From the NCBI GenBank assembly GCA_963728765.1, contig CAVSKX010000002.1, positions 372,001 to 436,000 on the forward strand: DNA of 64,000 nt, read 5' to 3'. How positions within the stretch are numbered: position 1 is the stretch's first letter; each line of letters opens with the position of its first letter. The position numbers were made by a program, and so were the translations under genes. Below the pieces are notes generated by a model that had not been told where the DNA came from, searched no databases, and saw only the letters and a program-made list of their open reading frames with translations. Source of the DNA: AC-32 sp963728765 (GTDB lineage: Bacteria; Actinomycetota; Thermoleophilia; Gaiellales; Gaiellaceae). Shown here piece after piece: positions 15,511-23,455 of the stretch.

Positions 15511-17634
15511 TCAGAGGAGCTCGCCGATCAACGCCGCAGCCCGAGCGGCCCCGTCACGCTCGACCGGTCGGTAGTCGACCTCGCGCCCGATCTCCTCGGC
15601 GATCGCGGCCGCGATCTCGGAGGGCCCGTCCGTCTCGAAGTCCATGCAGCGGCCGGCGCCGTAGCGGCCGAGCCGGTGGCGGACGTGGAAGTTCTGCTCG
15701 AAGTGGTGGCGCAGGGGGAAGTAGAGGAAGGGACGCCGGTTGGCGGTCAGCTCCATCGAGGTCGTCAGCCCGCCCTGCACGACTGCGAGGTCGCAGGCGG
15801 CCAGGTGGCGGTAGAGGTCGTGCACGTAGGCGCGCAGCTCGAGCCCGTCGTGTTGCGGCAGGCTCTCGGGATCGATCCGCGGCCCGGCGACCACGATCAT
15901 GCGCAGCTCGGGGACGCGCTCCTTCGCTTCCGGGAAGGACTCGATCACCCGCCGCAGCAGATGCCCGCCCACCCCCGAGCCGCCGACGGTGACGATGCAG
16001 ACGCGCTCGTCGTCTCCGTAGCCGAGCTCGCCCCGGTCGCCGAGCGCCTGCGGGTCGAAGCCGGTCACGTAGCCGGCGAAGTCGAAGTGCTGCTCGGTCC
16101 AGTCGCGGATCTGCGGCAGCTCGGGCCCGAAGGAGTCCGGGACGACGTCCTCGCGGTTGCCGACGAACACCGCTCGGTCGCGCAGGCGCGGGAAACGCGC
16201 GATGTGCTCGATCATCTCCGCGTTGTAGTCGGCGGTCAGGAAGGCCTCGTGCGCGCCGGCGTCGTCCATCGGCAGCCAGCCGACGAAGTCGGTCAGCCAG
16301 ACGTAGGCGGCGCGCTTCAGCTCCGGGTTTTCGTGCAGGTAGTAGTCGAGCTCCCAGGCCTCGTCGCCGATCCAGAGGTCGTACTGCTCCTCGCGCACCA
16401 GGTCGTCGAAGACCATGAAGTTGGCCAGCAGGATCTCGTCCATGCGCCGGATCGCCTGGAAGCAGTGCAGGTCGTGCTCGGCCGACTCGCTCTCGATGTG
16501 GCCGGACTCGTTGGCGAGGTGGGCGCTGGCCGGATGGATGCGCTCGCCGCGCGCCTCCAGCACCGCCGTGACCGGGTGCTGGGCGAGCCAGTCGATCTCG
16601 AGGTCGGGGTGGAGCTTGCGCAGCTCGTCCGCGATCGCCGCGTCGCGCTGGACGTGGCCGAGTCCGATCGGCGAGGAGATGTAGAGGGCGCGCTTGCGGC
16701 GTGACTTGCCACGCGTCCAGCGGCGAACCTTGGGCTGTGGCGGCGCAATCGACTCGGTGAAGTCCCGGACGAGTCCGTTGACCTTCACGGGGTCACGGGC
16801 GTGTGGCCCGTGACCCGAGCCTTCGAGGAGCACGAAGGGCGGCGCCCAGCTCCGACGCGAAAGCTGGCGGGCCCACTCAGGGTCGACAAGCTCGTCTTCG
16901 GTTCCGTGGACGACGAGCACCGGGCAGCGGACCCGCGGACAGAGCTCGACCGTCGTCTCCGGGTCGAGCTCCTTGGAGTCCCAGCCGCGAAAGCTGACGA
17001 GCAGGGTCTCGGCATCCGTCTCGAGCCCCCAGCCGACGCAGTCCTCGATCTGCTTCGTCGAGTGCGGTTCCGTGAACATCTTCGACACGAAGAATTCGAC
17101 GTAGCCCTTCCAGTCGCGTAGCCAGTAATGGCGGTTCTCCTTGGCCCAGCCCTCGTCCGTGTCGAGCTCCTCGTCGAACGGAAACAGGGCAACTTCCCGC
17201 TCCCCCACCGGGAGAGCCGGCGCGATGAAGACGGCGCCGCTCACCCGCTCGGGATGCTCGGCGGCGAGGATGAGCGCCTCGCCCATGTCGCACCAGGCGA
17301 CGACCACTGCCCGCTCGACCCGTGCAGCGTCGAGCACCGCCACCGCGTACTCGGCCACCGCGCTCCGCTCATACGCGGCTGGGTCCCGAGGCCTGGCGGA
17401 GCGCCCGTTGCCGGGCGGGTCGAAGGTCACGACTCGCCCATGCCGGGCGAAGTACGGGATCTGCATCTTCCAGCAGCGGGAGTGGACGAGCTCCCACGTC
17501 GGTGTGAAGAGGATCGTCTGCTCGCCCTGGCCATAGCGCTCCCAGAAGATGGACACGCCCTCCACCTCGACGAACCCCTCGTCGTCCGGGTAGCGGGCAC
17601 GCGTCTGCTCCCGAGCCGGCGAAGCGACGATCAT
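15511..17634 (-). CDS. Alpha/beta hydrolase fused to a GT1-like glycosyltransferase
   Basis: A 707-residue two-domain protein. Residues 1-300 are an alpha/beta hydrolase (GEQTILFTPTWELVHSRCW, then VTFDPPGNGRSARP, then LVVHGTEDELVDPEWA and GSGHGPHARDP). At the nucleophile elbow the sequence is VVAWCDMGEA, which places Asp116 where the neighbouring paralogue has Ser, as in dehalogenases and epoxide hydrolases. Residues from about 307 form a glycosyltransferase-like domain (ALYISSPIGLGHVQRD, IVTVGGSGVGG, AVVQGGLTTSMEL, YFPLRHHFEQNFHVRHRL), recalling UDP-sugar enzymes such as MurG or macrolide GTs. The ATG overlaps the stop of the upstream hydrolase (ATGA). It is the last gene of the TetR operon; the substrate is unknown. 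Confidence 0.8.
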   Translation of the reverse strand: MIVASPAREQTRARYPDDEGFVEVEGVSIFWERYGQGEQTILFTPTWELVHSRCWKMQIPYFARHGRVVTFDPPGNGRSARPRDPAAYERSAVAEYAVAVLDAARVERAVVVAWCDMGEALILAAEHPERVSGAVFIAPALPVGEREVALFPFDEELDTDEGWAKENRHYWLRDWKGYVEFFVSKMFTEPHSTKQIEDCVGWGLETDAETLLVSFRGWDSKELDPETTVELCPRVRCPVLVVHGTEDELVDPEWARQLSRRSWAPPFVLLEGSGHGPHARDPVKVNGLVRDFTESIAPPQPKVRRWTRGKSRRKRALYISSPIGLGHVQRDAAIADELRKLHPDLEIDWLAQHPVTAVLEARGERIHPASAHLANESGHIESESAEHDLHCFQAIRRMDEILLANFMVFDDLVREEQYDLWIGDEAWELDYYLHENPELKRAAYVWLTDFVGWLPMDDAGAHEAFLTADYNAEMIEHIARFPRLRDRAVFVGNREDVVPDSFGPELPQIRDWTEQHFDFAGYVTGFDPQALGDRGELGYGDDERVCIVTVGGSGVGGHLLRRVIESFPEAKERVPELRMIVVAGPRIDPESLPQHDGLELRAYVHDLYRHLAACDLAVVQGGLTTSMELTANRRPFLYFPLRHHFEQNFHVRHRLGRYGAGRCMDFETDGPSEIAAAIAEEIGREVDYRPVERDGAARAAALIGELL

Positions 17635-18533
17635 GGGAGGGACTCCAGGAACTCACGGATGAGCAGGTTCACCTTCACTGGATCGCGGATGTGCGGCGCG
17701 TGCCCCGATCCTTCGAGCATGACCAGGTCGCCGCCCAGCTGTTCTGCGAAGGTCGTCCCGCGCGTGTAGGACGTGATCGCGTCCTGGTCGCCCTGGATCA
17801 CGAGCACCGGGCAGCGAACGCGGCGACAGAGCGCCTGCGCCTCCTCCGGGCTCAGGTCCGGAGCCTCCATCGTCGCGATCATCACCTCGGCGTCCGTCTC
17901 GAGCGCCCAGCCGACGGCGTCCTCGATCGGCTTCGTCGAGTGCGGCTCCGTGAACATCTTCGAGATGAAGAACTCGACCCAGTCGCGGTAGTCGCGGAGC
18001 CAGTGGTGACGGTTGTGCTTCGCCCAGCCCTCGGCCGTGTCGTACTCGGTGTCGAAGTCGTAGACCGTGCGCTCGGGAAGGGGTATGCCGCCGCCGGGAA
18101 AGCTCGGCCCGATGAAGACGGCGCCCTCGATCCGCTCCGGATGCTCCGCCGCCAGCAGCAGGCCTCGCTGCCCGCCCAGCGAGAAGCCGACGATCACGGT
18201 CGCGCTCCGTCTGCGGTTACGTCCATCACCGCGAGCGCGTCGGCCGCGAACTCGCGCTCGCCGTAGGCCGCCGCCTCGGTGGGCCGGTCGGAGCGGCCGT
18301 TGCCGCGGCCGTCGAACGCGACGACGCGGCAGTGGCGCGCGAGATACGGGATCTGCATCTTCCAGTGCCGCGAGTGAATGAGGGACCAGGTCGGCAACAG
18401 GAGCACCGTCGGCTCGCCCGAGCCGTAGACCTCGTAGTAGACGCGGACGCCGTTGCGCTCGACGTAGCCCGACTCGTCCGGGTAGCGCGCCCGCGTCTGC
18501 TCGGGCGAGGAGCGCGGTCAGCTCGACAGCCAT
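17631..18533 (-). pseudogene. Alpha/beta hydrolase with two compensating frameshifts
   Basis: The frame from ATG 18533 to the TGA at 17631 is open, but only its second half is hydrolase-like (ATVIVGFSLGGQRG with Ser nucleophile, LVIQGDQDAITSY, GSGHAPHIRDPVKV). The missing first half is perfectly readable in another frame from about 18510 to 18200 (EQTRARYPDESGYV, LLLPTWSLIHSRHWKM, VVAFDGRGNGRSDRP). Two frame changes, near 18505 and 18205, therefore scramble about 100 residues. That middle frame is in phase with the end of TetR and has no start of its own. It is a close paralogue of the hydrolase half of the next gene. It is either decayed or carries two sequencing errors. Confidence 0.75.
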
Positions 18534-19087
18534 CCGTCGATCCACTCCAGGAGCTGGTCGTGCCCCGTCTCGATGCCGCCGAGGCGCTCGACCATGATCC
18601 CGACGTTGAAGGTGATCACGAGCGAGACGAGCGCCTCGAGCGGGATGTCGACCCCGAGCTGGCGATGTGGCTCTGCGAAGGCCTCGGTCAGCACCGCGCG
18701 CCACTCTGCGTTCACGCGCGCGAGCCGCTCACGGACATCGGGGTTGTTCCAGCCGAGCGCCTGCAGCTCGAACCAGACCTTCTCGTAGGTGACGTCTTCG
18801 CTGACCAGGTAGCGCATCGCCGTCCGCCACTTCTCGACGAAGGGCATGTCGGCGGCGTACAACTCGCGCTGGCGGGCGATCAGACGCTCGGTGAACCGCT
18901 CGAGCGCCTGCACCATCAGGTTCTCGTTCGAGCCGAAGTAGTAGTGGACGAGGCCGTGGTTGACGCCGGCCTCCTCAGCCACGCGCCTCGTCGTCATCCG
19001 CGCGTACCCGACGTCGACGAGCAGCCGCTCGGCCGCATCCAGCAGCGCCTCCTCGGCCGCAGCGCGGCTGCTCGTCTTCGTCTCCAT
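18518..19087 (-). CDS. TetR-family transcriptional regulator
   Basis: A 189-residue regulator. The N-terminal HTH is clear: EEALLDAAERLLVDVGYARM, then TTRRVAEEAGVNHGLVHYYFGSN, at about residues 11-55. The ligand-binding half is helical with many aromatics (WFELQALGWNNPDV). It probably represses its own operon through the palindrome at 20540-20564 and responds to a substrate of the neighbouring enzymes. The ATG shares one base with the stop of the 43-aa gene (TGATG). Confidence 0.9.
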   Translation of the reverse strand: METKTSSRAAAEEALLDAAERLLVDVGYARMTTRRVAEEAGVNHGLVHYYFGSNENLMVQALERFTERLIARQRELYAADMPFVEKWRTAMRYLVSEDVTYEKVWFELQALGWNNPDVRERLARVNAEWRAVLTEAFAEPHRQLGVDIPLEALVSLVITFNVGIMVERLGGIETGHDQLLEWIDGWLSS

Positions 19088-19218
19088 CAGCGTCGTCGCA
19101 ACCGGTGCAACAGGTGCCGACCGGCGATCGCGAATGCGGTCACCGTCACGACCCCCGCGGGCGCGAGCTGCAGGACCGATTCCTCAACGGGAATCCCCAT
19201 GATGTGGCCGACTATCAC
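19087..19218 (-). CDS. 43-residue putative membrane peptide
   Basis: A GTG start overlaps the stop of the selenium-binding-protein gene (GTGA) and the TGA overlaps the ATG of tetR (TGATG), so the frame is coupled on both sides. The product contains MGIPVEESVLQLAPAGVV, then TVTAFAIAGRHLLHRLRRR: one short hydrophobic helix (about 18-35) and a basic C-terminus, as in small single-pass peptides with the tail in the cytoplasm. No known family. Double coupling is strong evidence for a translated gene. Confidence 0.65.
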   Translation of the reverse strand: MIVGHIMGIPVEESVLQLAPAGVVTVTAFAIAGRHLLHRLRRR

Positions 19219-20519
19219 TGGAAGATCTCCGTGGTGCAATCCCCGCCCTGCAAGCGCACCTCGTGCGTGCGCGCGGGGCCTCCCGGTCGGTTGTGGAGGT
19301 CGACGAAGTAGTCGTGATCGATCTCCATTCCGCCGTTTGGGTCGCAATCGATCCGCAGCAGCCACGAGCGCATCTCCGGGTAGAACTGGTTGTCCCACGT
19401 CGAGTAGAGCGAGTTGGTGACGTAGAGGCGCCGGCCGTCGTACGAGAGTTGGAGCATGTTCGGGCCGCCGCCGAGCTCGCGCCGAGCGTCCGTCGGCTTC
19501 CCGATCACGCCGCCGAGCCAGACCTGGCCGGTCAGCTTCGGCTCCGCGGGGTTGGAGACGTCGTACTGGCGCACGTCGCCGTGTAGCCAGTTGGCGAGGT
19601 AGAGGAACCGATCGTCCATCGAGAGCAGGAGGTCGGTGATCAGGCCGGGAACCGGGAACGGCCAGCCCTCGAGCTCGACTCCCTCGACTGCGATTACCTG
19701 GTCGGCCTGCCAGCCGCCGTTGCGGTGGAAGTGCCACATCGTGCTCGAGAGCGCGGCCCCGACGAAGCCCTCGTCGGCGTCGGGGTCGTGGAGCCAGCGC
19801 ACCTCGAGCGGAACGAGGCCGCTCTCGCCGAGGTCGAGGCTCTGCTCGAGGCTCCGCTCGGCGAGGTTCCAGAAGTGGAGCCTGCTGCCGTAGCGTCCGG
19901 CACCGACGTCCTCGAGGTCGAAGCCCGGCTCGTACGCGTTCGGCTCGCCGAACTCGGACGAGATGAGCGCGTTCTTCCGCGGCTGGTACCAGAAGTCGTA
20001 GTTGAAGGACGGCGTCCTGCCGCCGCCGTTCTCCCAGCGGCCCTTCACCTCGAATGTCTTCGCGTCGAGCACGGCGAACCCGCCGGCGCCGTTGCCGTCG
20101 GCGTCGCCGAGCATCGAGATGACGACATTGTCGCCGGGCATGCAATGAACCGTGTGCGGCCGCGTGTACCCGGTCTTGGCGATGACCTCCTCCGGCTCGA
20201 TCACCTTCTCGATGGAAGGCTTCCGCGGGTCGTCGGCCACGTTAACGATGTGGATGCGCGACGAGCGGAAGCCGGGCACGATCAGGTGCGAGCGGTCCGG
20301 GCCGTGGCAGGCAGACGAGCAGCGGTTCCAGCCGAAGTGGTGCAGCTCGTCGCCGACGTTCGGCATCGGCAGCTCATGGACGATCTGGCCATCCTCGGCG
20401 TCGACGACGGCCAGGAAGTCCGGTTTCTCGACGCCGGTGCCCTCGTGCAGGCAGGCGAGGTAGAGGAACTCCTCCTGCGGCGCAGCCATCGCCTCTTCGG
20501 GCGAGCGGTAAAGCGACAT
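19215..20519 (-). CDS. Selenium-binding protein/methanethiol oxidase family (SBP56)
   Basis: A 434-residue beta-propeller protein of the SBP56 family, whose bacterial members include methanethiol oxidase MtoX. Characteristic segments are EFLYLACLHEGTGVEKPDFLAV, GDELHHFGWNRCSSACHG (His60, His61, Cys67, Cys71), TRPHTVHCMPGDNVVISMLG and HEVRLQGGDCTTEIF at the C-terminus. MtoX converts methanethiol to formaldehyde, sulfide and peroxide and is copper dependent; whether this one does is inference. No signal peptide is seen, so it is cytoplasmic unless exported otherwise. It is first in an operon with the 43-aa peptide, tetR and two hydrolases. Confidence 0.88.
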   Translation of the reverse strand: MSLYRSPEEAMAAPQEEFLYLACLHEGTGVEKPDFLAVVDAEDGQIVHELPMPNVGDELHHFGWNRCSSACHGPDRSHLIVPGFRSSRIHIVNVADDPRKPSIEKVIEPEEVIAKTGYTRPHTVHCMPGDNVVISMLGDADGNGAGGFAVLDAKTFEVKGRWENGGGRTPSFNYDFWYQPRKNALISSEFGEPNAYEPGFDLEDVGAGRYGSRLHFWNLAERSLEQSLDLGESGLVPLEVRWLHDPDADEGFVGAALSSTMWHFHRNGGWQADQVIAVEGVELEGWPFPVPGLITDLLLSMDDRFLYLANWLHGDVRQYDVSNPAEPKLTGQVWLGGVIGKPTDARRELGGGPNMLQLSYDGRRLYVTNSLYSTWDNQFYPEMRSWLLRIDCDPNGGMEIDHDYFVDLHNRPGGPARTHEVRLQGGDCTTEIFQ

Positions 20520-20539
20520 GAAACCTCCCCTCGGAGTTG

Positions 20540-20585
20540 AGTCAAATGTCTAAGTCATTTGACTAAACGCCGAAAGCGCTGTCAA
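20540..20585 (-). promoter_or_regulatory. Promoter and TetR-type operator of the SBP56 operon
   Basis: A perfect 9-bp inverted repeat with 7-bp centre lies at 20540-20564 (AGTCAAATG, TCTAAGT, CATTTGACT). On the minus strand a TTGACA (20580-20585) is followed after 17 bp by TCAAAT (20557-20562), so the -10 sits inside the palindrome. GGGGAGG just before the ATG is the ribosome binding site. The layout predicts autorepression by the TetR protein three genes downstream. Confidence 0.7.
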
Positions 20586-20592
20586 GGCCCGC

Positions 20593-21309
20593 TTAGTAGC
20601 GGACGGAGACCAGGTACAGCCCCCACGGCGGCGCGGTGGTGCCGGCTTCGCTCCGGTCACGGCCCTCGAGCAGCGCGGCAAGCTCCTGCGGCGAGCGCTC
20701 GAGCATGGTGCCGACGAGCGTCCGCACCATGTGCCGCAGGTATGAGTCCGCCGTCAGCTCGAGCTCGAGCGCGTCGCCTCGGCGGTGCCACACCGCCGAC
20801 TCGACAACGCGGACGAAGACCTTGTGCTGCGTCTCCGTAGGCGTGAACGCGCGGAAGTCGTGCCCGCCCAGCAGCAGATCGGCGGCCTCGGCGAGCTTCT
20901 CCTCGTCGAGCGGATACGGGTACCACCACGACCGGCCCGACTCGAACGGCGAGCGCTCACGGCGGCGGTAGACGCGGTAGCGGTAGCTGCGGGCCTTCGC
21001 CGAGTGCCGCGCGTGGAAGTCCGGCGCCGCCTGTTCCGCAGCGATCACCGCCACGTCGTCCGGGAGCGCCGCGTTCAGCGCGGCGGCCGCGCGCTCCAGC
21101 GGCGCGCCTCCGTCGACCTCGGCCGAGGCGACCTGCCCTAGCGCATGGACGCCGGTGTCCGTGCGGCCGGCGACGGCGAGCTCCGACCAGCGCGGGTAGA
21201 CGGTCGCGAGCGCCTCCCGCAGCGACCCCTCGACTGTGCGTTCGCCCGGCTGCGCCGCCCAGCCGCGGAAAGCGCTGCCGTCGTACTCGAGCGTGATCCT
21301 CAGCCGCAC
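20593..21309 (-). CDS. truA: tRNA pseudouridine(38-40) synthase TruA
   Basis: A 238-residue TruA. The catalytic Asp51 is in AGRTDTGVHALGQVAS. Further family motifs are LEYDGSAFRGWAAQP at the start, FHARHSAKARSYRYRVY, HDFRAFTPTETQ and SYLRHMVRTLVGTMLE. It isomerises uridines at positions 38-40 of many tRNAs. In many bacteria truA directly follows rplQ; here a plus-strand membrane-protein gene and two repeat copies separate them. Start GTG, with AGGAG inside a perfect palindrome as its ribosome binding site. Confidence 0.95.
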   Translation of the reverse strand: MRLRITLEYDGSAFRGWAAQPGERTVEGSLREALATVYPRWSELAVAGRTDTGVHALGQVASAEVDGGAPLERAAAALNAALPDDVAVIAAEQAAPDFHARHSAKARSYRYRVYRRRERSPFESGRSWWYPYPLDEEKLAEAADLLLGGHDFRAFTPTETQHKVFVRVVESAVWHRRGDALELELTADSYLRHMVRTLVGTMLERSPQELAALLEGRDRSEAGTTAPPWGLYLVSVRY

Positions 21310-21347
21310 GTCAGGAGCTCCTGACCGTCTTTGTAAGGGATTCCTTA
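21310..21347. promoter_or_regulatory. Two palindromes in the truA/VIT divergent region
   Basis: GTCAGGAGCTCCTGAC at 21310-21325 is a perfect 16-bp palindrome that contains the truA ribosome binding site. TAAGG-gatt-CCTTA follows at 21334-21347. Downstream, GATATACTCT at 21373-21382 just before the ATG of the VIT-like gene could supply a -10. Either palindrome could be an operator, for instance for a metal-responsive regulator, but neither matches a consensus well. Confidence 0.35.
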
Positions 21348-21386
21348 TGCTCTAGTGACTTGCGACTTGATTGATATACTCTAAAC

Positions 21387-21863
21387 ATGACCGGCGAGCA
21401 GACGTTCCTCCTCCAGCGCGTGCAACCGGCCCTCACGGGCCTGATCGACGGCTCGCTCTCGACGATCGCCCCCATCTTCTCGGTCGCGCTCTACACGCAC
21501 GAGCCACACGCCGCCTTCATCGCGGGAACGGCGACCGCGATCGCCGCCGGGATCAGCATGGCGTACTCGGAGGGGCTCTCCGACACCGGTGAGCTCACCG
21601 GCCGCGGGAACCCGGTGATGCGCGGTGCGATCACGGGAATCGGCACGTTCATGGGCGGAATCCTGCACACCCTGCCGTTCCTGATCCCGCACTACCGCGC
21701 CGCCCTGATCTTCGCGGGCGTGGTCGTCGTGTTCGAGCTGGTCGCGCTCGCGTGGCTGCGCTGGCGCTTCTTCCGGACGAGCTTCGTCAGCTCGCTCGGC
21801 TACGTGACCCTCGCCGGGATCGTGATCGGCGCCGTCAGCGCCACGCTCGGCGTCGTCGGCTAA
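21387..21863 (+). CDS. VIT1/CCC1-like membrane protein (MbfA C-terminal type)
   Basis: A 158-residue integral membrane protein with about five hydrophobic helices. The signature LTGLIDGSLSTIAPIFSVAL, then AGISMAYSEGLSDTGELTGRG, matches the vacuolar iron transporter fold as found in the membrane half of MbfA, an iron exporter. The ferritin-like half of MbfA is absent, so this is a stand-alone transporter subunit. Iron or manganese export from the cytoplasm is the best guess. The ATG start is about 10 bp after a possible -10 element. It is flanked downstream by two tandem family B repeats. Confidence 0.7.
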   Translation: MTGEQTFLLQRVQPALTGLIDGSLSTIAPIFSVALYTHEPHAAFIAGTATAIAAGISMAYSEGLSDTGELTGRGNPVMRGAITGIGTFMGGILHTLPFLIPHYRAALIFAGVVVVFELVALAWLRWRFFRTSFVSSLGYVTLAGIVIGAVSATLGVVG

Positions 21864-21981
21864 GGCGTCGCTTGCGATGCCGCTTGGAGGCCGTGCCGGC
21901 TTCGCCGGTGCGGCCGTTTCCAAGGCGTCGCTTGCGATGCCGCTTGGAGGCCCGTGCCGGCTTCGCCGGTGCGGCCGTCTA
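21862..21981 (+). repeat. Family B repeat, tandem copies B2a and B2b
   Basis: Two nearly identical 60-bp units stand head to tail (21862-21921 and 21922-21981), differing by one extra C and one base near the end. Each has hairpin 2 GGCGTCGC-tt-GCGATGCC, then hairpin 1 GCCGGC-ttc-GCCGGT and CGGCCGT. They fill the whole gap between the VIT-like stop and the rplQ stop and probably serve as terminator for both. Confidence 0.8.
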
Positions 21982-21983
21982 CG

Positions 21984-22415
21984 CTAGCTCGCGGCCTCGG
22001 CTTCGACGGGCTCTTCCTCGCGCGCGCGGCGGGCCGGCCGCTCGCGCGGCGGCTCGGGGAGGAAGTCGACGAGCTCGAGGTAGACCATCTCGGCCGCGTC
22101 ACCAGGGCGTGGCCCGATGCGGATGATGCGCGTGTAGCCGCCCGGCCGGTCGGCGAAGCGTGGCCCGACGTCGCTGAAGAGCTTGTGCACGACGTCCTGC
22201 GAGCGCAGGAACGCGAGCGCCTGCCGGCGCGCGTGCACGCCGCCGCGCCTGCCGAGCGTGATCATCTGCTCGGCGACCGGCTTGACCTCCTTGGCCTTGG
22301 CCGCGGTGGTCTTGATGCGGCCGTGCTCGATCAGCGCGCCCGCGAGGTTCGCGTAGAGCGCCTTGCGGTGTGAGGCGTCGCGGCCCAGCTTGCGTCCGGA
22401 CCGGTGGTGCCTCAC
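21984..22415 (-). CDS. rplQ: Ribosomal protein bL17
   Basis: A 143-residue L17, starting MRHHRSGRKLGRDASHRKALY, the near-invariant family opening, with ALIEHGRIKTTAAKAKEV and VHKLFSDVGPRFADRPGGYTRI later. It binds 23S rRNA near the exit tunnel. A short acidic/basic tail (PARRAREEEPVEAEAAS) follows the core. It is the last gene of the alpha part of the superoperon; the start overlaps the rpoA stop by four bases. Confidence 0.97.
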   Translation of the reverse strand: MRHHRSGRKLGRDASHRKALYANLAGALIEHGRIKTTAAKAKEVKPVAEQMITLGRRGGVHARRQALAFLRSQDVVHKLFSDVGPRFADRPGGYTRIIRIGPRPGDAAEMVYLELVDFLPEPPRERPARRAREEEPVEAEAAS

Positions 22416-23392
22416 GCGGAGGGACCCTCCTCGCCGCGCAGCGTCAGGCCGTGCGTCGCCAGGGTCTCCTTGACCTCTTCGATCGACTTCTTGCCGAAGT
22501 TGGGGATCGCGGCGAGCTCGTTCTCCGTCTTCGTGACGAGGTCGCCGATCGTCTCGATGCCGACGCGCTTGAGGCAGTTGTACGAGCGGACGCCCAGCTC
22601 GAGCTCCTCGATCGGGAAGTTCTCCATCCCGTGGGCGAGGGCCGGCTCGGCCTGCGCCTCTGCGGCGGCCTGCTCCCCGAAGCCCTCGATGCGATCGAGG
22701 TCGGTGAAGATCGCGAGCTGGCGGATCAGGATCTCCGCGGCCTGGCCGATCGACTCACGCGGGTCGATCGAGCCGTCGGTGGTGACGTCGATCCGCAGCT
22801 TGTCGTAGTCGGTGCGCTGGCCGACGCGGGCAGCCTCGACGTCGTACGAGACGCGCCGCACCGGCGAGAAGATCGAGTCGATCGGGATGACGCCGATGGT
22901 GTGCTCCGGCCCGCGGTTCAGCTCGGCGGGGACGTAGCCGCGGCCGCGGCCGATCGTCAGCGTCACCTCGAGCTTGCCCTTGTCCGAGAGGTTCGCGATC
23001 TCGAGGTCGGGGTTGAGGATCTCGAGCTCGGCCGGCGCCTCGATGTCGGAGGCCTTGACCGGGCCTGCGCCCTTCTTGGAGAGGCGCACCTCGATCTCGG
23101 GCGACTCGCCGTGCAGACGGCAGATCAGGTTCTTGAAGTTGAGGAGGATGTCGGTCACGTCCTCGCGGACGCCAGGCAGCGTCGTGAACTCGTGCGCGAC
23201 GCCCTCGATCTTCACCGAGGTAACTGCGGCGCCCTCCAGCGAGGAGAGCAGCACGCGGCGCAGCGAGTTGCCGAACGTGTAGCCGAAGCCGCGGTCGAGC
23301 GGCTCGATCACGAAGACGCCGCGGTTGTCCTCGATCTCCTCGTGGACGATCCGCGGGATCTGGAACTCCATCAAGCTGGTTCGAACTGCCAT
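22412..23392 (-). CDS. rpoA: RNA polymerase subunit alpha
   Basis: A 326-residue alpha subunit. The N-terminal dimerisation domain is clear (RGFGYTFGNSLRRVLLSSLEGAAVTSVKIEGV), as is the C-terminal alphaCTD after about residue 255 (IEELELGVRSYNCLKRVGIETIGDL and NFGKKSIEEVKETL). It assembles the core polymerase and contacts UP elements and activators. The start chosen gives MAVRTSLMEFQIPRI; the later ATG of MEFQIPRIV is an alternative. It overlaps rplQ and follows rpsD after 63 bp. Confidence 0.98.
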   Translation of the reverse strand: MAVRTSLMEFQIPRIVHEEIEDNRGVFVIEPLDRGFGYTFGNSLRRVLLSSLEGAAVTSVKIEGVAHEFTTLPGVREDVTDILLNFKNLICRLHGESPEIEVRLSKKGAGPVKASDIEAPAELEILNPDLEIANLSDKGKLEVTLTIGRGRGYVPAELNRGPEHTIGVIPIDSIFSPVRRVSYDVEAARVGQRTDYDKLRIDVTTDGSIDPRESIGQAAEILIRQLAIFTDLDRIEGFGEQAAAEAQAEPALAHGMENFPIEELELGVRSYNCLKRVGIETIGDLVTKTENELAAIPNFGKKSIEEVKETLATHGLTLRGEEGPSA

Positions 23393-23455
23393 TCAGCTTC
23401 CTTCCTTACGGTGGTGGACCCTGGGGTGCGTAGCGCTTTCCTTTCGTTCGAAGCG

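Noticed and set aside
20282..20545. Alternative minus-strand frame over the start of the SBP56 gene
   Set aside because: It is out of frame with the recognised protein and gives a Ser/Thr/Arg-rich translation with no homology.
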